Source: a virus
Virus record (IMG/VR): IMGVR_UViG_3300029998_000053
Span: 1-42,385 of that record
Direction: 5' to 3' (one strand)
Length of the DNA stretch: 42,385 bases
A program made the translations under genes and the position numbers. Positions 32,668-39,458 of the stretch are shown piece by piece. Position 1 is the first letter of the stretch. Each line of letters begins with the position of its first letter. The notes under the pieces were generated by a model. The model did no database searches. It saw nothing but the letters and a program-made list of their open reading frames with translations, and was not told the DNA's origin.

Positions 32668-33105
32668 ATGGCAAAAGAACAATATCACGAATTAGCAGAT
32701 TATATAATAGACTATTTTAAAGTCTTAGAAGAAAAATTATGCATTCCAATAAACTTGAAATTTGTATATCAAGCAGACGATAAACAAAAAACACTAATAA
32801 AAATATGTAAAATTAACGATAGATACGTGAGCTTATTGAATGCTGAACTATTAGTTAGTTTTAATGAAAATTTTTTTGATGCTTTTGACGATGAAATAAA
32901 AAACATATTAATTGATCAAGAGTTAGCATTAATAGAAGCAGATCTTGATAAAGGTACAATTAAATTGGGAAAAGCAGATTTGATAACATCATATGGTATT
33001 ATTAGTAGATATGGAGTTGAAGCTGTTGAAAGAGCAAATAAATGTAGAGATTTATATAATAGTCAACAAGCTGAGAAAGATAAAGAATCAAAATCAAACA
33101 AGTAA
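32668..33105 (+). CDS. Hypothetical helical protein (145 aa)
   Basis: 145 residues, charged and mostly helical, ending in a Lys/Glu/Ser-rich tail. The segment NILIDQELALIEADLDKG at ~87-104 faintly resembles phage putative metallopeptidases, which have HExxH here, but the histidines are missing, so no protease activity is implied. It belongs to the 32200-35686 group; the role is probably structural or assembly-related by position only. Confidence 0.5.
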   Translation: MAKEQYHELADYIIDYFKVLEEKLCIPINLKFVYQADDKQKTLIKICKINDRYVSLLNAELLVSFNENFFDAFDDEIKNILIDQELALIEADLDKGTIKLGKADLITSYGIISRYGVEAVERANKCRDLYNSQQAEKDKESKSNK

Positions 33106-33137
33106 TAAATAAAAACAAAAATAAATAAATAAAAACA

Positions 33138-33920
33138 ATGGAAGAAAAAAAATTTTTCAATTTTAACGGTGATGAAACATTCGACTTAAATACAGAATAT
33201 ACAAAATTATTTGTAGATGGAGATGAACAAAAAACTAGTTCAAATGATAATAAAATTAAAGATGCTGAAAAAATTATTTCAGAAACAGGACAGAAATATA
33301 TCGAAGTTACATCACTTCAAAAATATGAATATCTATTCACAAATTTAGATGTATTTTTAAATAGGTTTCAAACTGATTCAGAAGAAGTGAAATCAATGAC
33401 AAAAGAAGATAGAGACAAATTATTTGGTTATGGTAGAGAACTATTTTCAACATATCAAACTCAATATAGTTCATTGAATTTTAATTTTGAACTTTCAATG
33501 AAAGAATGGAATTATATGGATAATATATTAACAAAGAAATTATCATATAATGGAAATGAACTTTTTAATTTTTGGGAGTTATTTACTAAATTTATTGATC
33601 CAACTAGAAATTACATTAAAAGTTTACCAAAAGGTATAGAATCATTTGTACCAGTTTGCTCAATTCAAAGTTTAGTTTTGGTTAGTCATTTATTGATGAA
33701 ACACGAAGAAAAAGGATCAACTGATCATTTCTTCTATTTTAAAAATGTATTAACTGAAGTTGGTTTGATGACAAGACTTTTCAATGCTTATGGTGTAGTA
33801 CTAGAAAGATACACTAATATGTTTAATAATTGGGTAGATGCATTGAACACTATGGATGGATATAATAACATAGATAGAATAGATGAAACAGGAACAGTGT
33901 CAGAGTCACAACAACAATAA
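33138..33920 (+). CDS. Hypothetical protein, probable morphogenesis (260 aa)
   Basis: 260 residues. A short disordered start (to ~residue 50) leads to an alpha-helical body with many aromatics (LNFNFELSMKEWNYMDNIL, NELFNFWELFTKFID, DHFFYFKNVLTEVGLM). No membrane segment or catalytic motif is seen. It lies in the group after the tape-measure-like gene, where T4-like phages carry tail and baseplate assembly genes, but I cannot match it to one. Confidence 0.5.
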   Translation: MEEKKFFNFNGDETFDLNTEYTKLFVDGDEQKTSSNDNKIKDAEKIISETGQKYIEVTSLQKYEYLFTNLDVFLNRFQTDSEEVKSMTKEDRDKLFGYGRELFSTYQTQYSSLNFNFELSMKEWNYMDNILTKKLSYNGNELFNFWELFTKFIDPTRNYIKSLPKGIESFVPVCSIQSLVLVSHLLMKHEEKGSTDHFFYFKNVLTEVGLMTRLFNAYGVVLERYTNMFNNWVDALNTMDGYNNIDRIDETGTVSESQQQ

Positions 33921-33945
33921 GGAGATTTTTTGTGAAATACGAGAC

Positions 33946-34245
33946 ATGATATATAAAAATAGTGAAAAAGCTATTGGTATAAGTGATGTTAAGATTTCCT
34001 CATTGAAAAATCCTCATATTATTGATGATATAAAAAATATCAAGATTATTGAATTAAATAATCTTGCTGATTTTATGTCTTATGTGAATTATGACCACTA
34101 CCTAATATTTAAAGTTGATAATTTTTATTATTTCTGTGATACAGAGCTTGCTTCATATTTGTATAATCTTAGTTTGATTAAAATATCAGATTTTAATTTG
34201 TATCTCAGAAAAGATAAAATAAATAAAATAGAAAATTTTAACTAA
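33946..34245 (+). CDS. Hypothetical protein (99 aa)
   Basis: 99 residues from ATG at 33946. An in-frame ATG at 33883 would overlap the previous gene by 38 bp and is less likely. A good Shine-Dalgarno-like AAGGAG at 33919-33924 sits 7 nt from a GTG that starts a five-codon frame (33932-33949) whose TGA overlaps this ATG, so a coupling peptide is possible. The protein is small alpha/beta (VKISSLKNPHIIDD, YLIFKVDNFYYFC). No family recognised. Confidence 0.5.
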   Translation: MIYKNSEKAIGISDVKISSLKNPHIIDDIKNIKIIELNNLADFMSYVNYDHYLIFKVDNFYYFCDTELASYLYNLSLIKISDFNLYLRKDKINKIENFN

Positions 34246-34263
34246 TTAAATAGTTAAAATTTT
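34232..34263 (+). terminator. Hairpin terminator
   Basis: 13-bp perfect stem AAAATTTTAACTA with complement, loop ATTAAA, followed by T-rich sequence, overlapping the stop of the 33946 gene. A second weaker hairpin (ATAAACTA/TAGTTTAT) follows to about 34294. Confidence 0.75.
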
Positions 34264-34315
34264 TATTATAAACTATACCTAAAATTTAGTTTATATAAAA
34301 TAAAAACATAACAAT

Positions 34316-34636
34316 ATGCCAAAGTCAAAAAATCGAAAAGGACACGATTCTAAAGTTAGAAAATATAACGCCAATAAGAAAATTCAACAAGAGATATTAA
34401 AAAATAAAATGATGGAAGATTATATTAAACTTCAAAAGGAAATTATGGCTGGACAAGCTCATACATCGACAGAGGATGTTATAGATTCAGATATTAATAT
34501 TGATGAATTGAATGATATTAATGATATTTCATTGATTGATATTGATAATCTTGTTGAAATTCCAGAAAATGATATTAATGAAGAACTAGTTAATGAAGAA
34601 CTAGTTGATGTAGAATTGATAGAACCTAATAAATAA
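34316..34636 (+). CDS. Small protein with basic head and acidic tail (106 aa)
   Basis: 106 residues. The first ~45 are strongly basic (KSKNRKGHDSKVRKYN), the last ~55 acidic with repeated DI/EL units (DINIDELNDINDISLIDIDN and EELVNEELVDVEL). That charge split suggests a nucleic-acid or protein-binding adaptor, or a scaffold. Preceded by a hairpin terminator and followed after 9 bp by the 34646 gene. No family recognised. Confidence 0.5.
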   Translation: MPKSKNRKGHDSKVRKYNANKKIQQEILKNKMMEDYIKLQKEIMAGQAHTSTEDVIDSDINIDELNDINDISLIDIDNLVEIPENDINEELVNEELVDVELIEPNK

Positions 34637-34645
34637 TTTAATATT

Positions 34646-35686
34646 ATGATAACCATAACAAACAATAAAATCTATTACAGTGAAGAACCAATATCATATT
34701 TAAATTCAATAGATAACGCTGATGTTATAGATCCAAATGATATACTACTTTTCTTGTCTGATACAGTTGAATTGGGAGAAAATCTAATATTCAAAAGATT
34801 ATTTGATATCATATCATACAATGTAAATGATTTTAATGATATTTTTTATTCATCCTTAGATGGTTATTATATTGATCCATTTCTACAAGAAATAGAGAAT
34901 AATCCAACTGATAAATTAGATATGGATTATATTGAAGTTAATTGGAGTTGCAATAAGTATGACAATGAACTAAGTGCAATATCAACAATTCACGGCGTTT
35001 CATATAATGATACAGATTTTTATGCAATAGACTTTGTTCCTCTTAATAATTTGAAAAAATTGAATATTTCAATTAATAAAAATTTTATTGTGTATGATTA
35101 TAATAAATTAATAGAGGGTAAAAATGAAGAAGAATCCACAATTAATTTGGGAGAAAAATCATTTACTCTATTTGATTTGTATAATGCAATATTTAGTGAG
35201 ATTACATTTCATGGAGGTCCTCTTGATAAAAAAGAAAGATTTGAAGAATTAGAAAAATGTATAGAAGAAGAGAATATTAATGCTGATGAATATAAAGAAT
35301 TAAAATCTTCTACTCTGAATGATTTGATAGAAAAATACGAAAAAGAAGATAAATATTTAGTAAAATATAAAGATTTCAGAGATAGAGTAGACGAAAGTCG
35401 AATTAAAAATAATGAGAACTTATCAAAATTAAAAGATTGTTTGAAAAATAAAATGATTATTTATGATGATATCAACAATTGTGAAGGTAGCTTAAAAAAA
35501 TATTATAAAAAATTAACAAATATTGAGTTTAATATGCAATCATTGTATGGTGAAGACGAAGATATTTTATATCACAAATTTTGGCAAACACCAAAATGTA
35601 CATGTCCAAAAATTAATAATATTGAAATTTATCCTTCTAAAAATTGTTTAGTTGATGATAATTGTCCAATTCATGGTAAAAAATAA
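34646..35686 (+). CDS. Hypothetical protein with C-terminal Cys/His cluster (346 aa)
   Basis: 346 residues. The N-terminal half is alpha/beta (LLFLSDTVELGENLIF, YIEVNWSCNKYDNEL); a long helical, Lys/Glu-rich section follows (~200-290, ERFEELEKCIEEENI). The C-terminus has CTCPK and, ~20 residues later, DNCPIHG, a CxC...CxxH pattern that could bind zinc. It is the last gene before the hairpin at 35707-35750. Function unknown. Confidence 0.55.
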   Translation: MITITNNKIYYSEEPISYLNSIDNADVIDPNDILLFLSDTVELGENLIFKRLFDIISYNVNDFNDIFYSSLDGYYIDPFLQEIENNPTDKLDMDYIEVNWSCNKYDNELSAISTIHGVSYNDTDFYAIDFVPLNNLKKLNISINKNFIVYDYNKLIEGKNEEESTINLGEKSFTLFDLYNAIFSEITFHGGPLDKKERFEELEKCIEEENINADEYKELKSSTLNDLIEKYEKEDKYLVKYKDFRDRVDESRIKNNENLSKLKDCLKNKMIIYDDINNCEGSLKKYYKKLTNIEFNMQSLYGEDEDILYHKFWQTPKCTCPKINNIEIYPSKNCLVDDNCPIHGKK

Positions 35687-35750
35687 ATTAAAAAAGCTTC
35701 ATATTTAAATTAAAAAAGCTTCATATTTAAATATGAAGCTTTTTTAATTT
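35685..35750. terminator. Bidirectional terminator with duplicated left arm
   Basis: A 20-bp perfect stem (35707-35726 with 35731-35750, loop TTAA) carries AAGCTTCATAT and its complement. The left arm is present twice in direct tandem (35685-35710 and 35707-35732, 26 bp each, overlapping by 4), so the hairpin could form with either copy. It separates convergent genes; the stop of 35727-36002 lies inside it. Confidence 0.85.
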
Positions 35751-36002
35751 TTCTTTTCTTGTGTGCTTAATAGAATATTCCAAACATTCTTCAGATATGC
35801 TTTCATAAGTTACACCATTTATAGTATTATTTGTTATCATTCCTGGTTTATCAGAGTCCCAATAATCAGTATAATAACTTTTACCATATTCAGAAAAAAC
35901 AATAATTTTCATGCTATTTGTATGATACCAAGGGTATTCTTTAATGTCATTACACAATACACTACACACAACTATGTCACCTATTTTAAATTTTCTTTTC
36001 AT
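35727..36002 (-). CDS. Hypothetical small beta-rich protein (91 aa)
   Basis: 91 residues. MKRKFKIGDIVVCSVL opens like a small beta-barrel (KOW/SH3-like) domain, with strands such as SMKIIVFSEYGKSYYTDYW and a helical basic end (SIKHTRKEKLKKL). It overlaps the upstream gene at 35986 by 17 bp, so the two are co-translated. The stop is in the terminator hairpin. No firm family. Confidence 0.55.
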   Translation of the reverse strand: MKRKFKIGDIVVCSVLCNDIKEYPWYHTNSMKIIVFSEYGKSYYTDYWDSDKPGMITNNTINGVTYESISEECLEYSIKHTRKEKLKKLHI

Positions 36003-36288
36003 TATTTTTAGAATTTAAATAATCAGACTCAATTTGCGTCCAATTTTGAATAGGACATGTACCTCCAGCATCTTGATATGTTTTAGGCGTGAAAATCTTT
36101 GCTTTTAATGCACATCCACATAAATTACATCTTGCAAATATATCAAATTCACCTATTGCTATCATTTCTTTGTGCTCACAACCATTACAAATTTCTATAC
36201 GTTTACAAGCTAAATCATATTCAGGATCATCCTTGACAACAGTCAGAGCAATTCTCCAAGATGTGAAAATTTCTTCAATTTTATTCAT
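35986..36288 (-). CDS. Zinc-ribbon-type protein (100 aa)
   Basis: 100 residues. Cys pairs CNGCEHK (~34) and CNLCGCALKAK (~54), with a further Cys in GTCPIQNW (~77), form a zinc-ribbon-like pattern seen in phage DUF6171-type proteins. A short N-terminal helix and C-terminal tail flank it. It overlaps the downstream gene by 17 bp. A nucleic-acid or assembly role is plausible; I would not name one. Confidence 0.65.
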   Translation of the reverse strand: MNKIEEIFTSWRIALTVVKDDPEYDLACKRIEICNGCEHKEMIAIGEFDIFARCNLCGCALKAKIFTPKTYQDAGGTCPIQNWTQIESDYLNSKNNEKKI

Positions 36289-36339
36289 ATAATATAATTA
36301 TTTTTTGTTATTATATATAAAATTGAAATGATTCAAACA

Positions 36340-37536
36340 TCAAATATCTTTATTTGGCGTACGAATATATCCATTATTTATATGATTTTTAAATAATTTT
36401 TCTAATAACACTTTTTTACGAGCTGCATTATATGCGCCCACACTATTTTTAGTAAATTCGCATATGTTGTCATATTTATTAGCTTCTTCTTGTAATGTTT
36501 CTTCTGTCCAATATCCAAGTTTAACTTGTTTTTCTGAATAACCTTGATTTTTGTGATTTTTAAATAATTCATCTAACATTTTTCTACTTTTGGCTGCAAT
36601 ATAAGCAGAACTATTTTCTCTAAATTCTTTTCTTGTTTTATATTTATTAGCTTCTTCTTGTAAAGATTTTATTGTCCATTTTAATCCACCTGATCCTAAT
36701 GATCCAGCTTTGACTGAATTTATCATAATCCATTCATTATTTTCATAAACATCAACCCAATATATTTCCTTTTTTATAGCGTCATTAGAATTTAAATTTT
36801 CTTCTAATAATTTATACTTTGGAAGAGGAATATTATTTATTTTACAAAAATTAATCAATGATTCTTTTTCACTAAATAAATGTTCTTTGTCTCGTCTATT
36901 TATATTGTTTGTTAATCCAACATAAGCATTATTATAATTTGTGAATTCATAAACATATATAACATAACTATTTTCTTTCCATTCAATTATATTCCGACGT
37001 CCTTGATTGTCGTGATTTTTAAATAATTCATCTATTAATCTATTTTTATACGCAATTTTATAACCTGTGCTTTTTTTCTGAAATTCTCCTCTTGTTATAT
37101 ATTTATTAGCTTCTTCTTGTAATCTATCAAACGTCCAATAACCTTTTTTATTTACTTTAATATCAAATCCGTTATTAGAATGATTTTTGAATAATTCATC
37201 TATTAATTTTTTACTTAATGCTGCACTATATGCAGATTTGTTTTTACGAAATTCTCCTCTTGTTTTATGTTTGTTTGCTTCTTCTTGAAGTTTTTCTCTA
37301 TTCCAATGCCCAATAGTCATTTTACCTTCTTCGTAACCTTTATTTATGTGATTTTTAAATAAATCATCAATTAATTTAATTTTAGATGCCGCTATATAAG
37401 CGGAGTTGCATTTTTCTCTAAATTCTTTTCGATTTTCGTATTTATCAGCTTCTTCTTGCAATTTGTCAATAGTCCAATAACCAATAGGTTTACGACTTTC
37501 ATTTATAAAAATATTATAATTTTTACTTATTTTCAT
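36340..37536 (-). CDS. GIY-YIG protein within five DNA-binding-type repeats, targeting-type start
   Basis: 398 residues. Five ~52-residue repeats of the form G.W....LQEEANKY..R.EF....AY.AA...L.DELFKNH.N.G lie at ~18, 72, 130 (before) and 283, 340 (after) a GIY-YIG domain at ~190-270 (VIYVYEFTNYNNAYVGLTNN then RRDKEH). Insertion of the nuclease inside a repeat array is unusual; homing enzymes usually have the domain first. The N-terminus MKISKNYNIFINE fits the T4-type targeting peptide (I-N-E) and runs straight into repeat 1. I infer a DNA-cutting protein that may be packaged, or a homing enzyme that captured such a start. The repeat family is not one I can name. Confidence 0.7.
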   Translation of the reverse strand: MKISKNYNIFINESRKPIGYWTIDKLQEEADKYENRKEFREKCNSAYIAASKIKLIDDLFKNHINKGYEEGKMTIGHWNREKLQEEANKHKTRGEFRKNKSAYSAALSKKLIDELFKNHSNNGFDIKVNKKGYWTFDRLQEEANKYITRGEFQKKSTGYKIAYKNRLIDELFKNHDNQGRRNIIEWKENSYVIYVYEFTNYNNAYVGLTNNINRRDKEHLFSEKESLINFCKINNIPLPKYKLLEENLNSNDAIKKEIYWVDVYENNEWIMINSVKAGSLGSGGLKWTIKSLQEEANKYKTRKEFRENSSAYIAAKSRKMLDELFKNHKNQGYSEKQVKLGYWTEETLQEEANKYDNICEFTKNSVGAYNAARKKVLLEKLFKNHINNGYIRTPNKDI

Positions 37537-37599
37537 TGAATAATATATTTTTAACTATATATTTATAAAAAAATCAATGATAAATTATTGAATTTTTTG

Positions 37600-37679
37600 A
37601 ACCTATGATGGGAGTCAAACCCACATTTACAACTTCAATTACAGTTACTTGATTCGTAGTCAAGACTGGTTACATAGGC
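37600..37679 (-). tRNA. tRNA-like, anticodon ACG (Arg), no D arm
   Basis: Acceptor GCCTATG/CATAGGT (6 pairs plus a G-U), anticodon arm CTTGA-CTACGAA-TCAAG (anticodon ACG), T arm GTGGG-TTTGACT-CCCAT. Only 8 nt join the acceptor and anticodon stems, so there is no D arm, and the variable region is 23 nt. Linker CAGT could pair with ACTG in that region. Total 80 nt. Real but unusual tRNA or tRNA-like RNA. Confidence 0.55.
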
Positions 37680-37692
37680 ATATTATATCTAC

Positions 37693-38175
37693 TCATTTTT
37701 TTATAACAATATCTATATTTTCTAATTTTTCTTTTCTTGAGTATCTATATTTATATTTATTAATACCTTCTATATCTGAATCTAAAAATTGTTCTATAAA
37801 TTCTTCAGTTTGCATAGTAACATATTTTTTAGTACAATTTTCTTTATTGTCACCATAATGACTAGTATCAAATCCTACTATCCAATAATTGTTGAATTTT
37901 TTATAATTTTCCTTTGTCACATCACCATCAATTTCTAAGCCTTCAGTCCAATTTAAAAATGAATCAGAATCAAAAAATCGTCCATATGTTAATCCTCCAT
38001 GTACACTTATGGTATTCATATCATCATATGAAACTTCATACAATGGATGATTAGTAGGTAATAATATATAACCATTCCCCCATCCAAATTCCATTATTAA
38101 TGGATAATTTTGTATAGTAGATAAATGTTTAGTAAGATAATTCTCAACTATTAGTGTGTAAATTCCGTATTTCAT
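37693..38175 (-). CDS. Hypothetical protein (160 aa)
   Basis: 160 residues. A beta-rich, aromatic core with GWGNGYILLPTNHPLYEV (~51-68), SVHGGLTYGRFF (~77) and NYWIVGFDTSHYGDNK (~116-131) looks like a compact phage domain that I have seen only as a hypothetical. The C-terminus is Lys/Tyr-rich. It sits inside the tRNA array between the ACG tRNA-like gene and the 38234 gene. Conserved Gly/His/Asp residues hint at a ligand site, but no activity is assigned. Confidence 0.6.
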   Translation of the reverse strand: MKYGIYTLIVENYLTKHLSTIQNYPLIMEFGWGNGYILLPTNHPLYEVSYDDMNTISVHGGLTYGRFFDSDSFLNWTEGLEIDGDVTKENYKKFNNYWIVGFDTSHYGDNKENCTKKYVTMQTEEFIEQFLDSDIEGINKYKYRYSRKEKLENIDIVIKK

Positions 38176-38233
38176 AATATTTTTTTATAATAAAACAAAT
38201 ATACAAAAAAATTGTTATATATACAACTTAAAA

Positions 38234-38758
38234 TTATATTTTTTCTTGAATATTGTCAACATCTGTATCAACTATTTTCAAATCATCTTGTATGTCATCC
38301 ACATGATCTGTTATATTGTCAACATCTGTGTCAACAGATTTTAAATTTTCTTGTATACCATCAATGTGATTTTTTATGTTGTCTACATCTGTATCAACAT
38401 ATTTTAATTCTACTTCTATATCATCAACATGATATTTTATATCATCTACATCAGTTCCTATGTGCTCAGTCATAACTTCTATTTTTTCAGATAACTCTGC
38501 TATCTTAGATATAATAGCATCAGTTCTACTTCCACTTATTTTAGCAATATAACCTAAGACTGGTAAAGCAACTCCTTGAAAAAAAACAGAAACTATATAT
38601 TGCATCCATGCAACTGTTCCTGATGGTTGACTAAAAAATAATGGAATTATAACTAACAATGTTATTATCCAAAACATTGTCATACTAGATAATGAATCTG
38701 ATAAAAAAATTGCAAATTTTTCTTGCGATGACTTTAATTTCTCAACTAATTTATTCAT
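38234..38758 (-). CDS. Two-TM membrane protein with 21-residue repeat tail
   Basis: 174 residues from ATG at 38758. A longer frame to 38839 would run into the tRNA-Tyr region and is rejected. Two hydrophobic segments (~24-42, MFWIITLLVIIPLFF, and ~53-71, IVSVFFQGVALPVLGYIA) precede about 3.5 repeats of ~21 residues of the type TDVDNI..HVDDIQ..LK.VD, an acidic coiled coil. The membrane part loosely resembles small permease-like or holin-like modules. A TATAAATA box lies 10 nt before the ATG. Possible membrane-linked fibre or holin partner; not proven. Confidence 0.55.
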   Translation of the reverse strand: MNKLVEKLKSSQEKFAIFLSDSLSSMTMFWIITLLVIIPLFFSQPSGTVAWMQYIVSVFFQGVALPVLGYIAKISGSRTDAIISKIAELSEKIEVMTEHIGTDVDDIKYHVDDIEVELKYVDTDVDNIKNHIDGIQENLKSVDTDVDNITDHVDDIQDDLKIVDTDVDNIQEKI

Positions 38759-38768
38759 ATATTTTTTA

Positions 38769-38776
38769 TATTTATA
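38769..38776 (-). promoter_or_regulatory. TATAAATA box, T4-late-like promoter
   Basis: The minus strand reads TATAAATA 10 nt upstream of ATG 38758, identical in spacing to 3461. Confidence 0.5.
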
Positions 38777-38812
38777 TATAAATAGTATAAATAATATTAA
38801 TTTTTTTTTTTG

Positions 38813-38895
38813 TGGGACTAGTGGGGCTCGAACCCACAACCTCCGAAGAGATCAGTTTTACAGACTGACATGACTACCTGTGTCATATTAATCCC
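38813..38895 (-). tRNA. tRNA-Tyr (GTA)
   Basis: 83 nt. Acceptor GGGATTA/TAGTCCC, D arm TGAC-ACAGGTA-GTCA, anticodon arm TCAGT-CTGTAAA-ACTGA (anticodon GTA), a 14-nt variable arm as expected for bacterial type II tRNA-Tyr, T arm GTGGG-TTCGAGC-CCCAC, discriminator A. All canonical. CCA is not encoded. Confidence 0.9.
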
Positions 38896-38904
38896 ATATT
38901 TTTG

Positions 38905-39029
38905 TGGTAGCAGATGGACTCGAACCACCAACTTCTGAGACATCGGCCCAGCACTCTATCCTTCGCTCGTTTCAAATTATTTATTCTAGATTCATAATTA
39001 TCCCCTTTGTGCTTTTGAGTTACACTACC
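38905..39029 (-). tRNA. tRNA-like, anticodon GAT (Ile?), 60-nt D loop
   Basis: 125 nt. Acceptor GGTAGTG/TGCTACC, D stem ACTC/GAGT closing a 60-nt loop (normal 7-11), anticodon arm CTGGG-CCGATGT-CTCAG with GAT but C instead of U at position 33, variable AAGTT, T arm GGTGG-TTCGAGT-CCATC. About 50 nt appear inserted in the D loop. Intron, pseudogene or fusion of two tRNA pieces are all possible. Confidence 0.45.
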
Positions 39030-39071
39030 TTTTTTTATTGTAATATTCTTTATTTAATTTTTTATTGAGTG

Positions 39072-39150
39072 TACTGCCGAAGGGACTTGAACCCTCATAC
39101 ACCAATTACCTTGTTAATGACTGGATATAAGCCAGTGGGGATACGACAGT
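39072..39150 (-). tRNA. tRNA-like, anticodon TAT (Ile), no D arm
   Basis: 79 nt. Acceptor ACTGTCG/CGGCAGT (7 pairs), 7-nt linker, anticodon arm ACTGG-CTTATAT-CCAGT (anticodon TAT), 23-nt variable region containing AAGGTAATTGGT, T arm GAGGG-TTCAAGT-CCCTT, discriminator A. No D arm. Shares the variable-region motif with 39167. Confidence 0.6.
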
Positions 39151-39166
39151 GTATTTATTTTTGTTG

Positions 39167-39243
39167 TTGGTGAAGTGGGACTTGAACCCACATGTGACCA
39201 ATTAACCTTTCTACTACTTATCAGGCAGAGGGTATATTCACCA
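39167..39243 (-). tRNA. tRNA-like, anticodon GAT (Ile), no D arm
   Basis: 77 nt. Acceptor TGGTGAA/TTCACCA (7 pairs), 8-nt linker TATACCCT, anticodon arm CTGC-CTGATAA-GTAG (GAT), 22-nt variable region with AAAGGTTAATTGGT, T arm GTGGG-TTCAAGT-CCCAC, discriminator A. The linker ACC can pair with GGT of the variable region. A normal tRNA-Ile(GAT) follows at 39255. Confidence 0.6.
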
Positions 39244-39254
39244 ATGTTATTTAG

Positions 39255-39328
39255 TAGTCTCGGTGAGACTTGAACTCACGATTTATTGCTTATCAGGCAA
39301 TTGCTCTAACCAACTGAACTACAAGACT
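39255..39328 (-). tRNA. tRNA-Ile (GAT)
   Basis: 74 nt. Acceptor AGTCTTG/CGAGACT, D arm GTTC-AGTTGGTTA-GAGC, anticodon arm ATTGC-CTGATAA-GCAAT, variable AAATC, T arm GTGAG-TTCAAGT-CTCAC. Fully canonical. Good control for the D-armless copy beside it. Confidence 0.95.
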
Positions 39329-39368
39329 ATTTTAGTTTATTATTTTTTTATTGGTATGATACTATTTG

Positions 39369-39449
39369 AGCACATTGACAGACTCGAACTGTCGGTGTTT
39401 ATATCTCGCTTTTGCAGAACGATGCCTTCGCCACTCAGACCAAATGTGC
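39369..39449 (-). tRNA. tRNA-Cys (GCA)
   Basis: 81 nt. Acceptor GCACATT/AATGTGC, a D region with a short D stem, anticodon arm TCGTT-CTGCAAA-AGCGA, 12-nt variable region (long for Cys), T arm GACAG-TTCGAGT-CTGTC, discriminator T, as in bacterial tRNA-Cys. Confidence 0.8.
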
Positions 39450-39458
39450 ATTTCTATT

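Noticed and set aside
32668-33105. Phage metallopeptidase
   Set aside because: The similar segment reads DQELALIEAD; the HExxH histidines are absent, so I do not assign protease activity.
38786-38793. TATAAATA on the plus strand
   Set aside because: No plus-strand gene follows; in such A+T-rich DNA the 8-mer occurs by chance. The same applies to 42186-42193 and to 37560-37567, which is 23 nt from an ATG.
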